Assembly (NCBI RefSeq): GCF_000002595.2 | Contig: NC_057020.1 | Span: 1,278,547-1,342,546, forward strand | DNA from: Chlamydomonas reinhardtii | Lineage: Eukaryota > Chlorophyta > Chlorophyceae > Chlamydomonadales > Chlamydomonadaceae | Reading direction: 5' to 3' | DNA: 64,000 nt | Shown: positions 1 through 10,500 of the stretch, in pieces | Layout: every line of letters starts with the position of its first letter | Numbering within the stretch: position 1 is the first letter of the stretch | Made by a program: the position numbers and the translations under genes | Notes under the pieces: model-generated | Told to the model about the DNA's origin: nothing | The model's input: the letters and a program-made list of their open reading frames with translations, nothing else | Databases searched by the model: none

Positions 1-224
1 CCGGCGGCGTGACCGTGGAGAAGCTGGCGAGCGGCATCAAGCTGACTGCCCTGTTTGGCTCGGCCAACGGCTACGACGTGGCTGTCAGGGTCAGCGGCCA
101 GAAGACGCTGGCGAGCGTGTGCGGCAGCCTGTCGGCCAAGGACGGCTGCAAGTACCGCCTGGAGGGCGGTTACAACGTCAACCAGCCCTACGGCTGCTGC
201 CCGACCGACGTCACGGGCGTATAG
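1..224 (+). CDS. Pherophorin-like extracellular matrix protein, last exon (partial)
   Basis: The frame is open from the left edge to a TAG at 222-224 and codes about 73 residues; the gene enters from outside the window. Four cysteines are visible, ending in a CKYR...YGCCPT...V tail. A closing Cys-Cys-Pro near the extreme C terminus is typical of pherophorin (DUF3707) domains of volvocine wall glycoproteins. Inference: this is the end of such a domain in a secreted wall or matrix protein. No Pro-rich rod or signal peptide can be seen because the rest is missing. Another Cys-rich secreted protein cannot be excluded. Confidence 0.5.
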   Translation, partial: GGVTVEKLASGIKLTALFGSANGYDVAVRVSGQKTLASVCGSLSAKDGCKYRLEGGYNVNQPYGCCPTDVTGV

Positions 225-1318
225 TGACCGTGTAGCGGCTTGATGTGGTTGCGTTGTGTCATGTGAATGCGTGGATGGCGTGTTGTTTGTGTCGTGGTGC
301 TCAACGTGTGTGCAGCGGTCGAGAGTGGCGGTGTGGCTCTTCGTGCGGGGGCACGTGCGCACTGAGGCGGGGGTAGCTGGGTAGGCGCACGGTACACAGG
401 GGGCGTCGGGGCTTACTGGTCAACACCAGTAGGTTCGTTAGCACGACGATGATAATAGCTTGGTATGATAGACACACGGGGCTAGCTTGCCACAAGCAGC
501 AGATGGTACTGCGAAGGTAGCCACGGGATGGCTTGCCCTTCCTAGACTGATGAATAGTGACCCCTTCTAGTTTATGGATGACGATCGAGTCTCTGATAAG
601 CGCTAATTCTAACTCCCCGTGCGCATAACTCAACTAGCAAGGCCGCTCTCTGATTGGCGAGCCAAACACTAGCGTCGGGCGACGGCCTTAGGCTTGGTGC
701 ATGGAGGCACATGGAGGCGAGCAATGCGCACCCACGCCTAATTGACCCTGACTATTGAATCTAGCACTCGCGCTGCGATGACGAAGCTTGTAGCTTGCGT
801 AACTGGCGATACGGCCACATCCAGGGTGCAACCACCATGGTGGTGCCATGTAACTTCGAATCACGCACCAAGCCTCTCGATCATGGGGCTCCTTCCAGCT
901 GAACGCGGGCACGGGCTGAGAAGGGACTAAGGAGAGCACATCAGGGGCAGGGTTCCAGAAGGCACACGAGTTCGGTATGTTTGACCAGGAAGGTACCGAC
1001 TCCGCAAGGCCAGATGGGCTCAGCTGGGGTGGGGCGCAAACGACGGAGCAGGACTGCAGGAGTCGGCGCCTCGTGACGAGGGTCGGGCGTGCAACCCGGA
1101 TGACACGTACCAGCCCGGCCTTGCCCCTTGGCGCATGCGTGCGCCCGCCTGCTCATTATGATTAGTTATCAACTCGTGTGCAGCAACTATACTGACATCT
1201 GCTTTAAGAAACACCTGCACAACTTTCCCTCCATGCGCCAGTCAAGCTCGCGACGCCCCGCTTAAGCCTGAGACTCCTCCTAATCGAGTAGGGCCTTGCG
1301 CCCGCTGCCGCAACGGCC
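225..1318. other. 3' UTR of the pherophorin-like gene and intergenic DNA
   Basis: No convincing coding exon is seen. A TGTAA motif on the plus strand at 849-853 is the likely polyadenylation signal of the upstream gene. The rest, up to the ATG at 1319, should hold the THOC5 promoter and 5' UTR; no TATA box was assigned. Confidence 0.5.
849..853 (+). terminator. TGTAA polyadenylation signal, pherophorin-like gene
   Basis: TGTAA is the usual poly(A) signal in Chlamydomonas. This one lies about 625 bases past the stop codon at 224, a common 3' UTR length in this group. Confidence 0.4.
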
Positions 1319-4300
1319 ATGGAGGACTGTGCTGAGGCCTTGCGGCGGCTTGCAGAGCAATGCGTCAGTTCAAAGCTCGACGCGCAGAAAGGAACTTCGC
1401 AAGGCCTACTAAAACTCCTAGAGCTGAAGGAGGAAAGCCGCAAGCTGGCCTTCGCAGCTGAGGATCAGCGAGAGGAGACCAGCAAGTTCAAGACGCGCCT
1501 GGAGCATGCACACCTTCAGCTACAGAACCTCATATACGAGAAGGAGTACTACGAGAAGGAAATTCACGAATGCCAGAACTTTCGGTTCAAGCATCCCGAC
1601 TCCGCCATCGGGCTCGTGCCCGTGGAGCAGTTCCTGGCGTCTGCGGGGCCAGAGGTGCTTGAGCGGATAGGCGACGACCCGCACAAGCTCATGCTCGAGC
1701 GGTTGCGGGACGAGCTGTCTCAGCGGAAGGCTATGGTGGCCAAGCTGGAGGAGCTGAAGAAGGCTAAGGCGGCCACGCGGCAGGAGGTGGACAAGCGGAA
1801 GCGGACGCTGGACGACCTCCAGCAACAGCTGCAGGGCCTGGAGGAGACGGCGAAGCCGCTGCAGAGCATCCTGGCGCCGCACCTGTCGCTACGGGGGTTT
1901 GCGCGCAGCGCGGACCTGCTGCCGCTGCCCCTGTACATTGTCTACTCGCAGCTGGCGGCGGTGCGGGAGGCGCTGGGGCTGCCCATCCGCGTCGCCATTC
2001 TGGGATCTTCCGTAGAGGCGGAGAGCTTTGCAAAGGCGCAGACGGCGGACCCCGCAGACGCCGCCGACGGCGCTGCGGCGCCGGAGCCGGCATCCAAGCA
2101 GGCGCGCTTGTCGCCGGCGCCCGGGCAGGCTGGCGCCACCGCGTCGGGCGAGGACCTGTACAAAGTGCACCCGCTCAGCGTGCTTCTGGAGGTGCAGCGG
2201 GATAACAACGGCCGGCTGCAGGTGAGAGCCGCGGCAGACGGCGGGCCGGGTGGGGCGCGGATGCGGGCACGGATGGTAATGTTGGTGGTCGGCAAGGGTC
2301 AGGCGAGTTTTGGGTCGGCCTAGCAGCCGAGTAACTTGCGATTGCGCCCAGGTATTCTTGCGCCCGCTCACCCTCGTCTGTGCTCTTTCAATTTACCTAC
2401 CAACAGACGATCATCAGCGTCAAGTTCCAGTTCCTGGTCAACCTAAAGCTGGTCACGGCGCACAGCGAGGTGCGCAGGGCCCCCGGGATTACGGCGGGGT
2501 CCTTACTTGAGTCTCAGGCCTCACATTTGGGATCACTGTAAGCTCGCTTACAATACAATTCTTGACGCCATGTGAGGTGCTGTCACCCATGCGCGACCGC
2601 ACAGGTGCGTGATGACAACGTACTGCTAGCCGCGCTGTTCCCCGGGGACGACGGCTCCGCCACGGCGTACGAGAGCCTGGCGCAGCTGCAGGGCGGCACC
2701 TTCAAATACGACACCTCGCGGCCCGCCAAGCCGTACAGGTGGGATTGACGCGACCTACAGGTCTCACATGATGGCTGACAGATACCGTACAAACAGTGCG
2801 GCCTGAGTAGTGGGCATTGCGCATGCTGTGTTGGATAGAGCTCAAGGAAAGGAAACACGCATGCTGTATGTTCAAGCTGCACATTATGCCCTCCACCGAC
2901 CACGGCCCCCTATCCAAATCTACAACAGGTGGTGCCAGCACCTGGCCGGACTGGACTTCGCGCCGCCGCTGCCGCTGGCCACGCAGCTGCCGGCGGCAGC
3001 GGGCGGCGCAGGCGCGGGCGGGCAGGCGGAGAGCGCGGGCGCGGTGATGGAGGGGCTGGAGTCATACCGGCGGCAGCAGCGCGTCATCCACGTCATTGAG
3101 CGGCTGCGGTCGGTCAAGACGGGGGACGAGGCCGCCAAGTGAGTGAGTCGCGGCGCGCGCGCGACTGGAGGTAGAGCTCCCTGTGTGTAGGTTAGCGCAA
3201 GGCAGGTAGGGGTAGGCGGCCGTCGGATCTGGGGTGCGTGTGTGTCAGTCTGCCTTGTTAAGGAAGACTCGGGACGAGGAGTAGTTGTTCAACTGCCACG
3301 CTGGCTTAGATATGGCGCGCCTGCATCACGCGTTTGACTGCCTGCAGGAAGATCATAGCGGCGCTAGAGAAGCAGCCCAACCCGCCCAATATGGCGCGGT
3401 ACCCAAAGCTCCCAGTAACTGTAGTGTTTAGCGTAGAGGAGATTAAGAGCGCGGCGCCGGCAGCCGGCGGCGCTGGCGTGGCGGGCGGCGCCAGCAAGAA
3501 CAAGGACAGCGTGGCGCGCGTGGCGGCGGCACTGGGTGCGCGGCCGGGCGCGGGCAACGGGCCGGGCGGCAGCAAGAATGACGCGGCGCCGGCTTCAGCG
3601 CTGCCGCTGCACATGCGCGGCGATGCGGCGGAGGATGGAGAGGTGGGGCTGCGCGGCAGCCGAAATGCCACCCCAGCGGTGGACGGCAGGGCGTCCCCGG
3701 TGCCCATGGACGTGTCGGGGCCGGGCGGCGCCGCCAACGGCTTGGGTGCCGGCGGCCGGACGGCCTCAGAGCTGGGGCTGTCGGCGTCGGCTGTTGCGGC
3801 CACGGCTGGCGGCAAGGATGGATCGGGCGTGGGCGGTGGCGGTGGTGATGTTGCGATGGAGGATGGCGAGGCGGCGGCGGAGGGCGAGGAGGGCGGCCGC
3901 AAGCGCCGCGCTAATGGCGATGAGGGTGAGGGCGATGAGGAGGGCCGCGAGGACGGCGAGGAGCAGGGCGAGGACGGGAATGCCGCCGACCAGCTGGTGT
4001 CGCGCTACCTGCTGACCGACCTGCTGGCGGCGGAGGCGGCGGCGGGCGGGACGGGCGGCGGTGGCGGGCCGCCCAAGCCGGCGGCTCCTAAGCCCGTGTC
4101 GCGGCTGTACCGCATCGTGCTGCGGCACAAGGAGCGGTCGCTTGAGTGCGAGCTGCTGGTGCGGCTGTTCCTGGAGTACCCGCTGCGGCCGCCGCTGCTG
4201 CTGGTGAAGGGCGTGCGGGAGCTGCCGCGTGAGCGGCGCGGGCAGCCGCGGCCCATCAACAACGTCAACCTGGTGTCGTGGCTGGAGTCGGAGGTGGGCG

Positions 4301-4774
4301 CGGAGGGATGGATGCGGTTCGGGGCGGGAAGGGCCTTGAGGCGGGGCGCGTGAAGGGCGCGGGCTTATGGATGCTGTGTGCGAACCAGCTTCCCGCGCTT
4401 TGCCTGACCTGCTACGTCGTTGTGTGCTCCTCCGCCTATTCGTTTACACATAGGCCAACTCAGCGGCTCTGGCCCAGGTGCCCGCCGACGCGCCCAACAC
4501 GGCCCTGCTGTACCAGCTGCTGCACCTACGTCTGGCGTTTGACGAGTTTGCAAACGCCTACGCAGCCGAGGGCGGCGGTGGCCCCAGCACCGCTACGGCT
4601 ACTACGGTGGCGGCCGTAGCGGCGGCTGCGGCTGCGGCGGCGGCTGCGACGGGTGAGGACCTGATGGCGCTGCTGGCGAGCAAGCAGCGCATGCGTGGCC
4701 GTGACCGGCGGGTGGTGCTGCCGGTGCTGGGCGACAGCCCCGTACCGCCGGCGGTGCTTACGCCGCTGGCGTAG
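1319..4774 (+). CDS. THOC5: THO complex subunit 5 homologue (THOC5/FMIP)
   Basis: Subunit of the THO/TREX complex, which couples transcription to mRNA packaging and nuclear export. Exons: 1319-2221, 2407-2469, 2605-2738, 2929-3138, 3348-4293, 4454-4774; all introns are GT-AG, phases agree, and the protein is 858 residues. The first exon is a long coiled coil containing the family's LQNLIYEKEYYEKEI..C..F block (about residues 64-86). Exon 4 opens with the conserved WCQHLAGLDF motif. Exon 5 carries a long Gly/Ala/Glu-rich insert (about 3450-4070) not expected in animal or plant THOC5, then a conserved segment (RLYRIVLRHKERSLECE, LFLEYPLRPP). The ATG at 1319 begins the coiled coil. Family identity is strong; exact junctions are by inspection. 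Confidence 0.9.
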
Positions 4775-5399
4775 AGGGTCTTGCAGTGTGTCCTCTAGCC
4801 GCTTGTCCTGGTGGCTCGTACTCGAGCATGGTGCCGCACATGTTCGTTGGCGAATCGCCGAAGCCGCACGCATGCAGAACATAGGGTGCGTTTGGTGCTG
4901 TATGTTTGCACGCTTTGGGACAGACGCAGTGCGCGGTGCTAACACCTTTGTTGACCAGGAGCGCGCTGCGCAAGCGAGCAATGCTGAAACGAACGAGAGA
5001 ATACAACTAATGGGTACAAGCACTGACTACGTGGAAGGAGCTTTGGGACCGCGCCCTGATGCCGGCAGGGTTGCTGAGCTGCGCTGTAAACGGCTCGGGA
5101 TACCTGATGATGCTCAATGGCGCCCGAGACTCCATTATCTATGCATTGCGCTCATCAAAATCACACGCGAATGCAGGCACGACTGTCTGTGCTCCAGCCC
5201 ACCAACTCGATTTGCACACACCACCTAAAACTCCCGCGTCCCAGTCTGACGCCCTACAACGTGCTTGATCACGACAACCATCCTGCGCGCGCACATGACC
5301 ACTCGCTACCGCTCTCGCTCATGCTCACGCTTCCTCACCCTCACCTCATCCTCACCAATATATTGCTCAAAACACTCTCTGCACTCACAAGACACAGCT
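4775..5399. other. Convergent 3' region between THOC5 and the desaturase gene
   Basis: No coding exon is supported. It holds the 3' UTRs of two convergent genes. A plus-strand TGTAA at 5085-5089 suits THOC5; no TTACA (the minus-strand equivalent) was found for the desaturase. Confidence 0.5.
5085..5089 (+). terminator. TGTAA polyadenylation signal, THOC5
   Basis: Plus-strand TGTAA about 310 bases after the THOC5 stop codon. Confidence 0.45.
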
Positions 5400-7465
5400 C
5401 TAAGACGGCGCCGCAGCGCTGACTGCTGCCGGCGCCTCCAGCCGTGCCTTGGCTGGCCGCAGCCGGTGTCGCAGCAGCGCCACCCACTCCTCCCGGTTGC
5501 GCGCCCGCTGCCTGGGGCCGCACGGCACGATGTGTCCCGCCAGCTTGCCCAGCTGCCCCGTGAACACCATGACCCCCACGTCGAAGAAGCCGATGCCTTG
5601 GAACACCAGCGCTGCAAGGGAGCAATGCGGGTCCGGGCGGCGTCAAGGCGGACGCACCCAGCAAGGCACGCAGTGTGTGGTGCAACGGGCCGACGACGAT
5701 GGGACTGAGCTAAGGGAAAGAGTGCATTGCATTGCAGATTGCGCCAAGGCTTGTCTGTGGCAAGCAGTCAATGTGTGCCGCGTTCACGGGCGAGGGCAGC
5801 TCTAGCACACCCGTGCTCAACCAATCCTGCGACCTCTCACCATCGTTTTCGTCGTGTGCGGCCAGCGTGTCAATAAAGCGCTGCGGCAGCTCCGACCAGT
5901 GTAGCCGGCTGTTGAGGTGGTGCAGGATGTGGTAGCCGTCGTTGTAGGTGCGCCGGTTGTCGGGGCAGGCCAAGCAATTGTAGGTGCTGCAACGGCAGTG
6001 TCGGTTGGGGAAAGCAAGCACGCACTGGAGACCCGGACAAGAGCCGCAATCACAGTTACAGCTTGCGCCCGCACGCACACGCGCACACGCACAGTGTCGG
6101 CCAATCCCCTTGCGCTTTCCAAACCCCTCCCCCACCCACGCCCACACACGCACAGTCGCCCACACACCTGCGATACGAGTTGCGCGGCTGGTCCGGGTCC
6201 ACGAAGACGTGCTGGCTCCAGTTGCCAAACATGAGCGCGAAGGTGGAAACGAAAAAGGGCACCAGCAGCACCCACAGCGTGGCCACCGGGTTGACGTGGC
6301 GCCACAGCGCCAGCAGGCCGGCCCAGTAGCCCATCGCGCAGGCGGCGCAGCCCGCGGCCTCGGCCAGTCGGCCTTTGCGCAGTGCGTATGCGGGCAGCTC
6401 CACCCAGGTGCACAACCAGAAGCGAGTCCAGTAACTTGCGGGTGGTGAAGTGGCAGTAATGTGGATGTGTTGGTTACCGGTGTGTGTGTGTGTGTGGTGA
6501 CGTAACTAGGCGGGCCTCTGCGCTTGACCATGCCGCATCACTTGTTGCGATGTGTCGTTGAGGTCGTTTGAGGTTTGACCGTTATTGAGGAATAACTTGC
6601 CACAAGACCATGACCATGCTATAGCAGCTATCGCTGCTTCTGCTGTATCGCCGTGTCCCCACGCCGGCTCACCGGACAAAGTGCGTCAGGCTGTTGCGCG
6701 GCACCGCCTCCGTGGAGGTGAGGTCGCCGGGGGAGGCGTTGTCCTCCACGTGGTGCATCACCACGTGATGGAGGCGGTAGAAACCGGAGGGCACGCCGTA
6801 GAAGTTGCACATGACGTACGGAATAATGTAGTTCAACAGCCCGTACTCTACAGGCGGGTGAAAGGATACGGTAGGAGCAAGCCCAGGACACGTCCCACGC
6901 CAGGGAACGGTTCATGGTCCTCTCGGGCCCCCCTGCCAGTTCAGAAGCCACTTGCACACTGGCCGTGCCTATCTTCGTATGCACGATGCTCACCCTTCTT
7001 AAAGAGGTTGCGGTGCTCCGTGACGTGCAGCGTGAGCATGTAGCGCTGGAGGAACAGCGCGTAGTTCAGCGCCAGGTACGCCACGCCAACCCAGTGGCTC
7101 CGGCAGTAAGCGAACATCAGGGCTGCCGCTGGCCACACGCAAAGTATCAAGTTGCATAAGAGGTGAAGCACAGGCTCATCGCGCGGGTCTTGCAGAAGCC
7201 TGGAGAGCGGACGGGCAACGATTAATGGCAATCGAAACAGGAACTCCTCGCGACGACTTGCAAGGTCTAGTTTAGCTAATTTCACAGGGTCTAGTGTCTG
7301 AATTGGTTTTGTCCCAGAAGCCTGTGAAGCCATTCTTGGTGTCCAGTTTTGGTTAAAACTACTTCTATATGCAATTTGCGATTGTATTACTGTACTATGC
7401 GCGACATATGCAGTTGCTAGAGAAACAGTTTGAGGCGCTTTAGCTTTCATGCCAGCTGCGGGCAA
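5400..7465 (-). CDS. Fatty-acid-desaturase-family membrane protein
   Basis: Predicted di-iron membrane oxygenase or desaturase of 423 residues. Exons in transcript order: 7465-6994, 6847-6673, 6434-6168, 5986-5841, 5611-5400. Three histidine boxes are visible: HVTEH at the end of exon 1, HHVVMHH in exon 2 and HILHH in exon 4, with GNWSQHVF between boxes 2 and 3, as in FA_desaturase proteins. Hydrophobic segments lie in exon 1 (LHLLCNLILCVWPAAALMF) and exon 3 (WVLLVPFFVSTFALMF). Exon 1 could start at 7465 or at an internal Met at 7333 (MASQASG); the longer start adds 44 residues that could be targeting sequence. The substrate (lipid, alkane or carotenoid) cannot be told. Confidence 0.8.
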
Positions 7466-7571
7466 TGACAGTTCTGTCTAGGAGCTCCCTCACGCCCCCG
7501 GAACATGTCTAATAATTTACACATTGTAGCTTGTTTGAATTGAAGCATGTGGGAGTGCAGAAGCAGGAGCC
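7466..7571. promoter_or_regulatory. Compact bidirectional promoter
   Basis: Only 106 bases separate the divergent start codons of the desaturase-like gene (7465, minus) and the large low-complexity gene (7572, plus). Both promoters and 5' UTRs must lie here, overlap the neighbouring gene, or the desaturase must use the later Met at 7333. The stretch is AT-richer than its surroundings. Confidence 0.45.
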
Positions 7572-10500
7572 ATGAACAAGTCAGCGACAGGCCTCTCTGC
7601 ACTACGCGAAGAGAAGTTTAGGTTCACGGTCGAGACTCAGGGGCTGCACTATAGCGCTCAACCAAAGGTTGAAGCCAGCGAGGAGGACGATACGGTGTGG
7701 AGCGACGACGACGAGCACGGCAGGTGAGACCGCGTAGACCGCGCGAAGGTGTTGGAACCGAAATGGACAGCAGAACTACACGTCATGGCAGCTATATACG
7801 TTGAGCTTGAACTCCAGGGCCGACTGACACCGGTCTGGCGAAGAGCTCCTCTTGTTGACACTGCGCAGCGCTTCGGCACGCAGGCGGAGGCACCAACGGG
7901 CCCAGCAGAGCCCTCCCCAGGCGCAGCGCATTGCGGCCGAGCTATCTCGGCTGTTTCAGGAGGTGAGCCATACGTGCAGGCGATAGGTTGCTGGCTGGCG
8001 AGGGGTCTAGTCAACTAGCCACACATCCGAAGACCTAGAGGCCCTAAAACCGAACTGGCCACGTCGCATGTCCTGTGCGCACCCTTCACACAGGGCGGGT
8101 CATCTGGCGGCCTGACGGATGCCGCCTTGGAGCGAGCGTTGGCGGGGGCCGTGCCCAAGGACACCGCCGTGGCAGGGCTGGACGTAGCCAAAGACTACAT
8201 CAAGCAGGTGAGGGCGGGAATGTGGGCCCATCGGGGACCTCGGAAGGTGAGGCTCCTGCTAATTTGTGTCGCCGCGCTCTCGCGCTACCGAGCCTGACAC
8301 GTGACGTGAACAAAACGCCTTTGCAGATTCTTGGGGAGCTATACGGCGATAGCGGCGTCAACAGCGCCGGTGGTCCCAATGCTGCAGCCAGCAAGGACAC
8401 GTCTGCCGTCGCCAAGCCAGCAGCAGCCGGCAGCAGCGCCTCCTGGCTGGGCGCAGCCGCCCCTGCACAGCCTGCTACCCGACCATCAGCAGCACCAGCT
8501 GGGTCCGGTGGGGGCTTCAGCTGGCCGCCACAGCCGTGGCCGCAGTCCTCCAGCACCACGCCTCCTTCCCAGGCAGTGGCGGGCCTGGGCACCGGCGCCG
8601 GCAGGACAACGGCGCTCGACCATGACGAGGAGCGGCCCCGACCTCGGCCCCAGTCGCAGCCCCACTACGGCAGGATTAAGGAGCAGCTGGACCTCCTGCA
8701 GAACGCAGACCAGCTCGCAGCCATCATATCTGTGGCCACCACGGCCGCAACCACGGCCGCGGCGGCGGCAGTCAAGCACTCCATGCAGACACCGCCGCCG
8801 CTGCCGCCGGGGGCGTATGCACGCATGCAGCCTGGGCTGTTGATTGGGGCGGGGGCGCCGCGGGATACAGGTGACGATCAAGGGGATGAAGGGGACAGCC
8901 CAGACCCTCAGCCGCAGCAGCGGCGGGGCGCCCTCGTGGCGCCGCACCGCCGCTCCACACCTGTTATCATGCGCGGCGGGGTGAAGGGCGCAGCGGCGGG
9001 CGCCCGGCACGGAGAGGAGGGGGAGGATGTGGACGAGGCTGCGGGGGATGCTGAACAGGCCGCAGCAGAGCGCGACGGCGCGGCGGCTGGTGGCGACGGC
9101 CCTGCGCGTCCGCGTAACCCGCACCAGCAGCCATGGATCGATAAACTTGCGACGCCCTTCAACCAGGGGGCGGCAGCAGGGCCGGGGGCGTGCGGCCCTG
9201 GCGGCAGTGCCATGCGGGTTGTGCACCTGGGTGCGCCGCGTGTGACTGCGAGGACGCCGCCGCCGGGTGCTGCAGCCCCGCCCGCCTGGCGGCAGCAGCA
9301 GGAGCAGCAGCCCGCAAATGCTGCTGGTGCAGGCCAGCAGCCACATCCAGATGCCCAGGGGGCTCAGGCCGGTACACGTGGCGTCGTGCCTGTGCCCTTT
9401 CCCGGCCTGGACGGCGTGGGCGGCACAGCCAACGGCTCCTTCCAAGCTGCTGGCAGCCAGCAGGCGCAGCAGCGTCAGCAGCAGCATGAGCTGCAGCCTG
9501 AGGCCACCTTCATGCTGCGGCCGGCAGCTCACAGTGACGGAGGCGCCGCGTCCAACGCGCAGCTGTCCTCCGGCCAAAACGCCCTGCAGCAGCAATGGCT
9601 TGGTGGCGCACAGCGCTTGGCGGCGGGCCAGGTGCCAGAGGAGGGCGTGTTCGTGCCCAGTGGCCCATCCCTGTTTGCGCAAGCGAATAGTGGTAGCGCA
9701 GCCGCTGGCGGCGGCAGTGGTGGCGGGTTTGCGGGCTTTGGAGCGCTGGGTCCCGGGGGCCAGGCGCAGCAGCAGCAGCAACAGCCGCCGAGGCCTCGCC
9801 GCAGCGAGCTGCCAGATGATGTGAAGGACGTCTTCCGCAACACGCTGGCATTCATTTCGGACCCAGATGGGGCGCGCGCGGCGCAGCAGCCCCCGCCGCC
9901 AGCGTGGGCAGCCATGGCCGACGTGGAGGAGCGGCGCGAGGCGCAGAGGTGAGGCGGGGGCTGGCGATGCAGTTCTGGCAGCAGCCAAAGTGTGCCTCCT
10001 CTAGGCTGTGCTTTAAAGTGGAGTGCACATGTTGGGCTCCGGCACGTGCAGTTTCATGACTTCGGTTTTCCCCCTTCTGTGCCTGTCGTGGCGTGCCGTG
10101 CAGGGAGGCGGATGAGCTCTTGGGCGGGGCCTTTGACTACGCGGCAGCCCGGAAGGAGCTGGAGCGAGCCAAGCGCTCCTCTCGACTCATGCAACAGCCT
10201 GGCGCCGCCGCCGCGCCTGCAGCGGCTGTGGCAGGTGCCTTGCCATCCGTCACTGCCGCAGGCGCAGGGCCACGGGGTGTAGGCGCGTCGGCAGGCGGGG
10301 CGGTGCGGGGCGCAGGTCGGTCAGAGCGGGGCCGAAGCGCGGCTGGAGCCGCACTGGGCATGGAGGCGGCCGCGCCGGTGGCGCCAGCGGTGCCTGCGCC
10401 GCGGCGCGGTGACTTCGCGGGCGTGTTGCCGCCGCCGCACTCGGTGTGGGACGTGGATGAGGCCTGGTTCGACCTGGACGAGTTTAGCAAGGTAGGACAA

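Noticed and set aside
8486-9988. 500-codon minus-strand open frame
   Set aside because: Antisense shadow of exon 4 of the large plus-strand gene; GC-rich codon use opens all frames. The plus strand has consistent splice phases.
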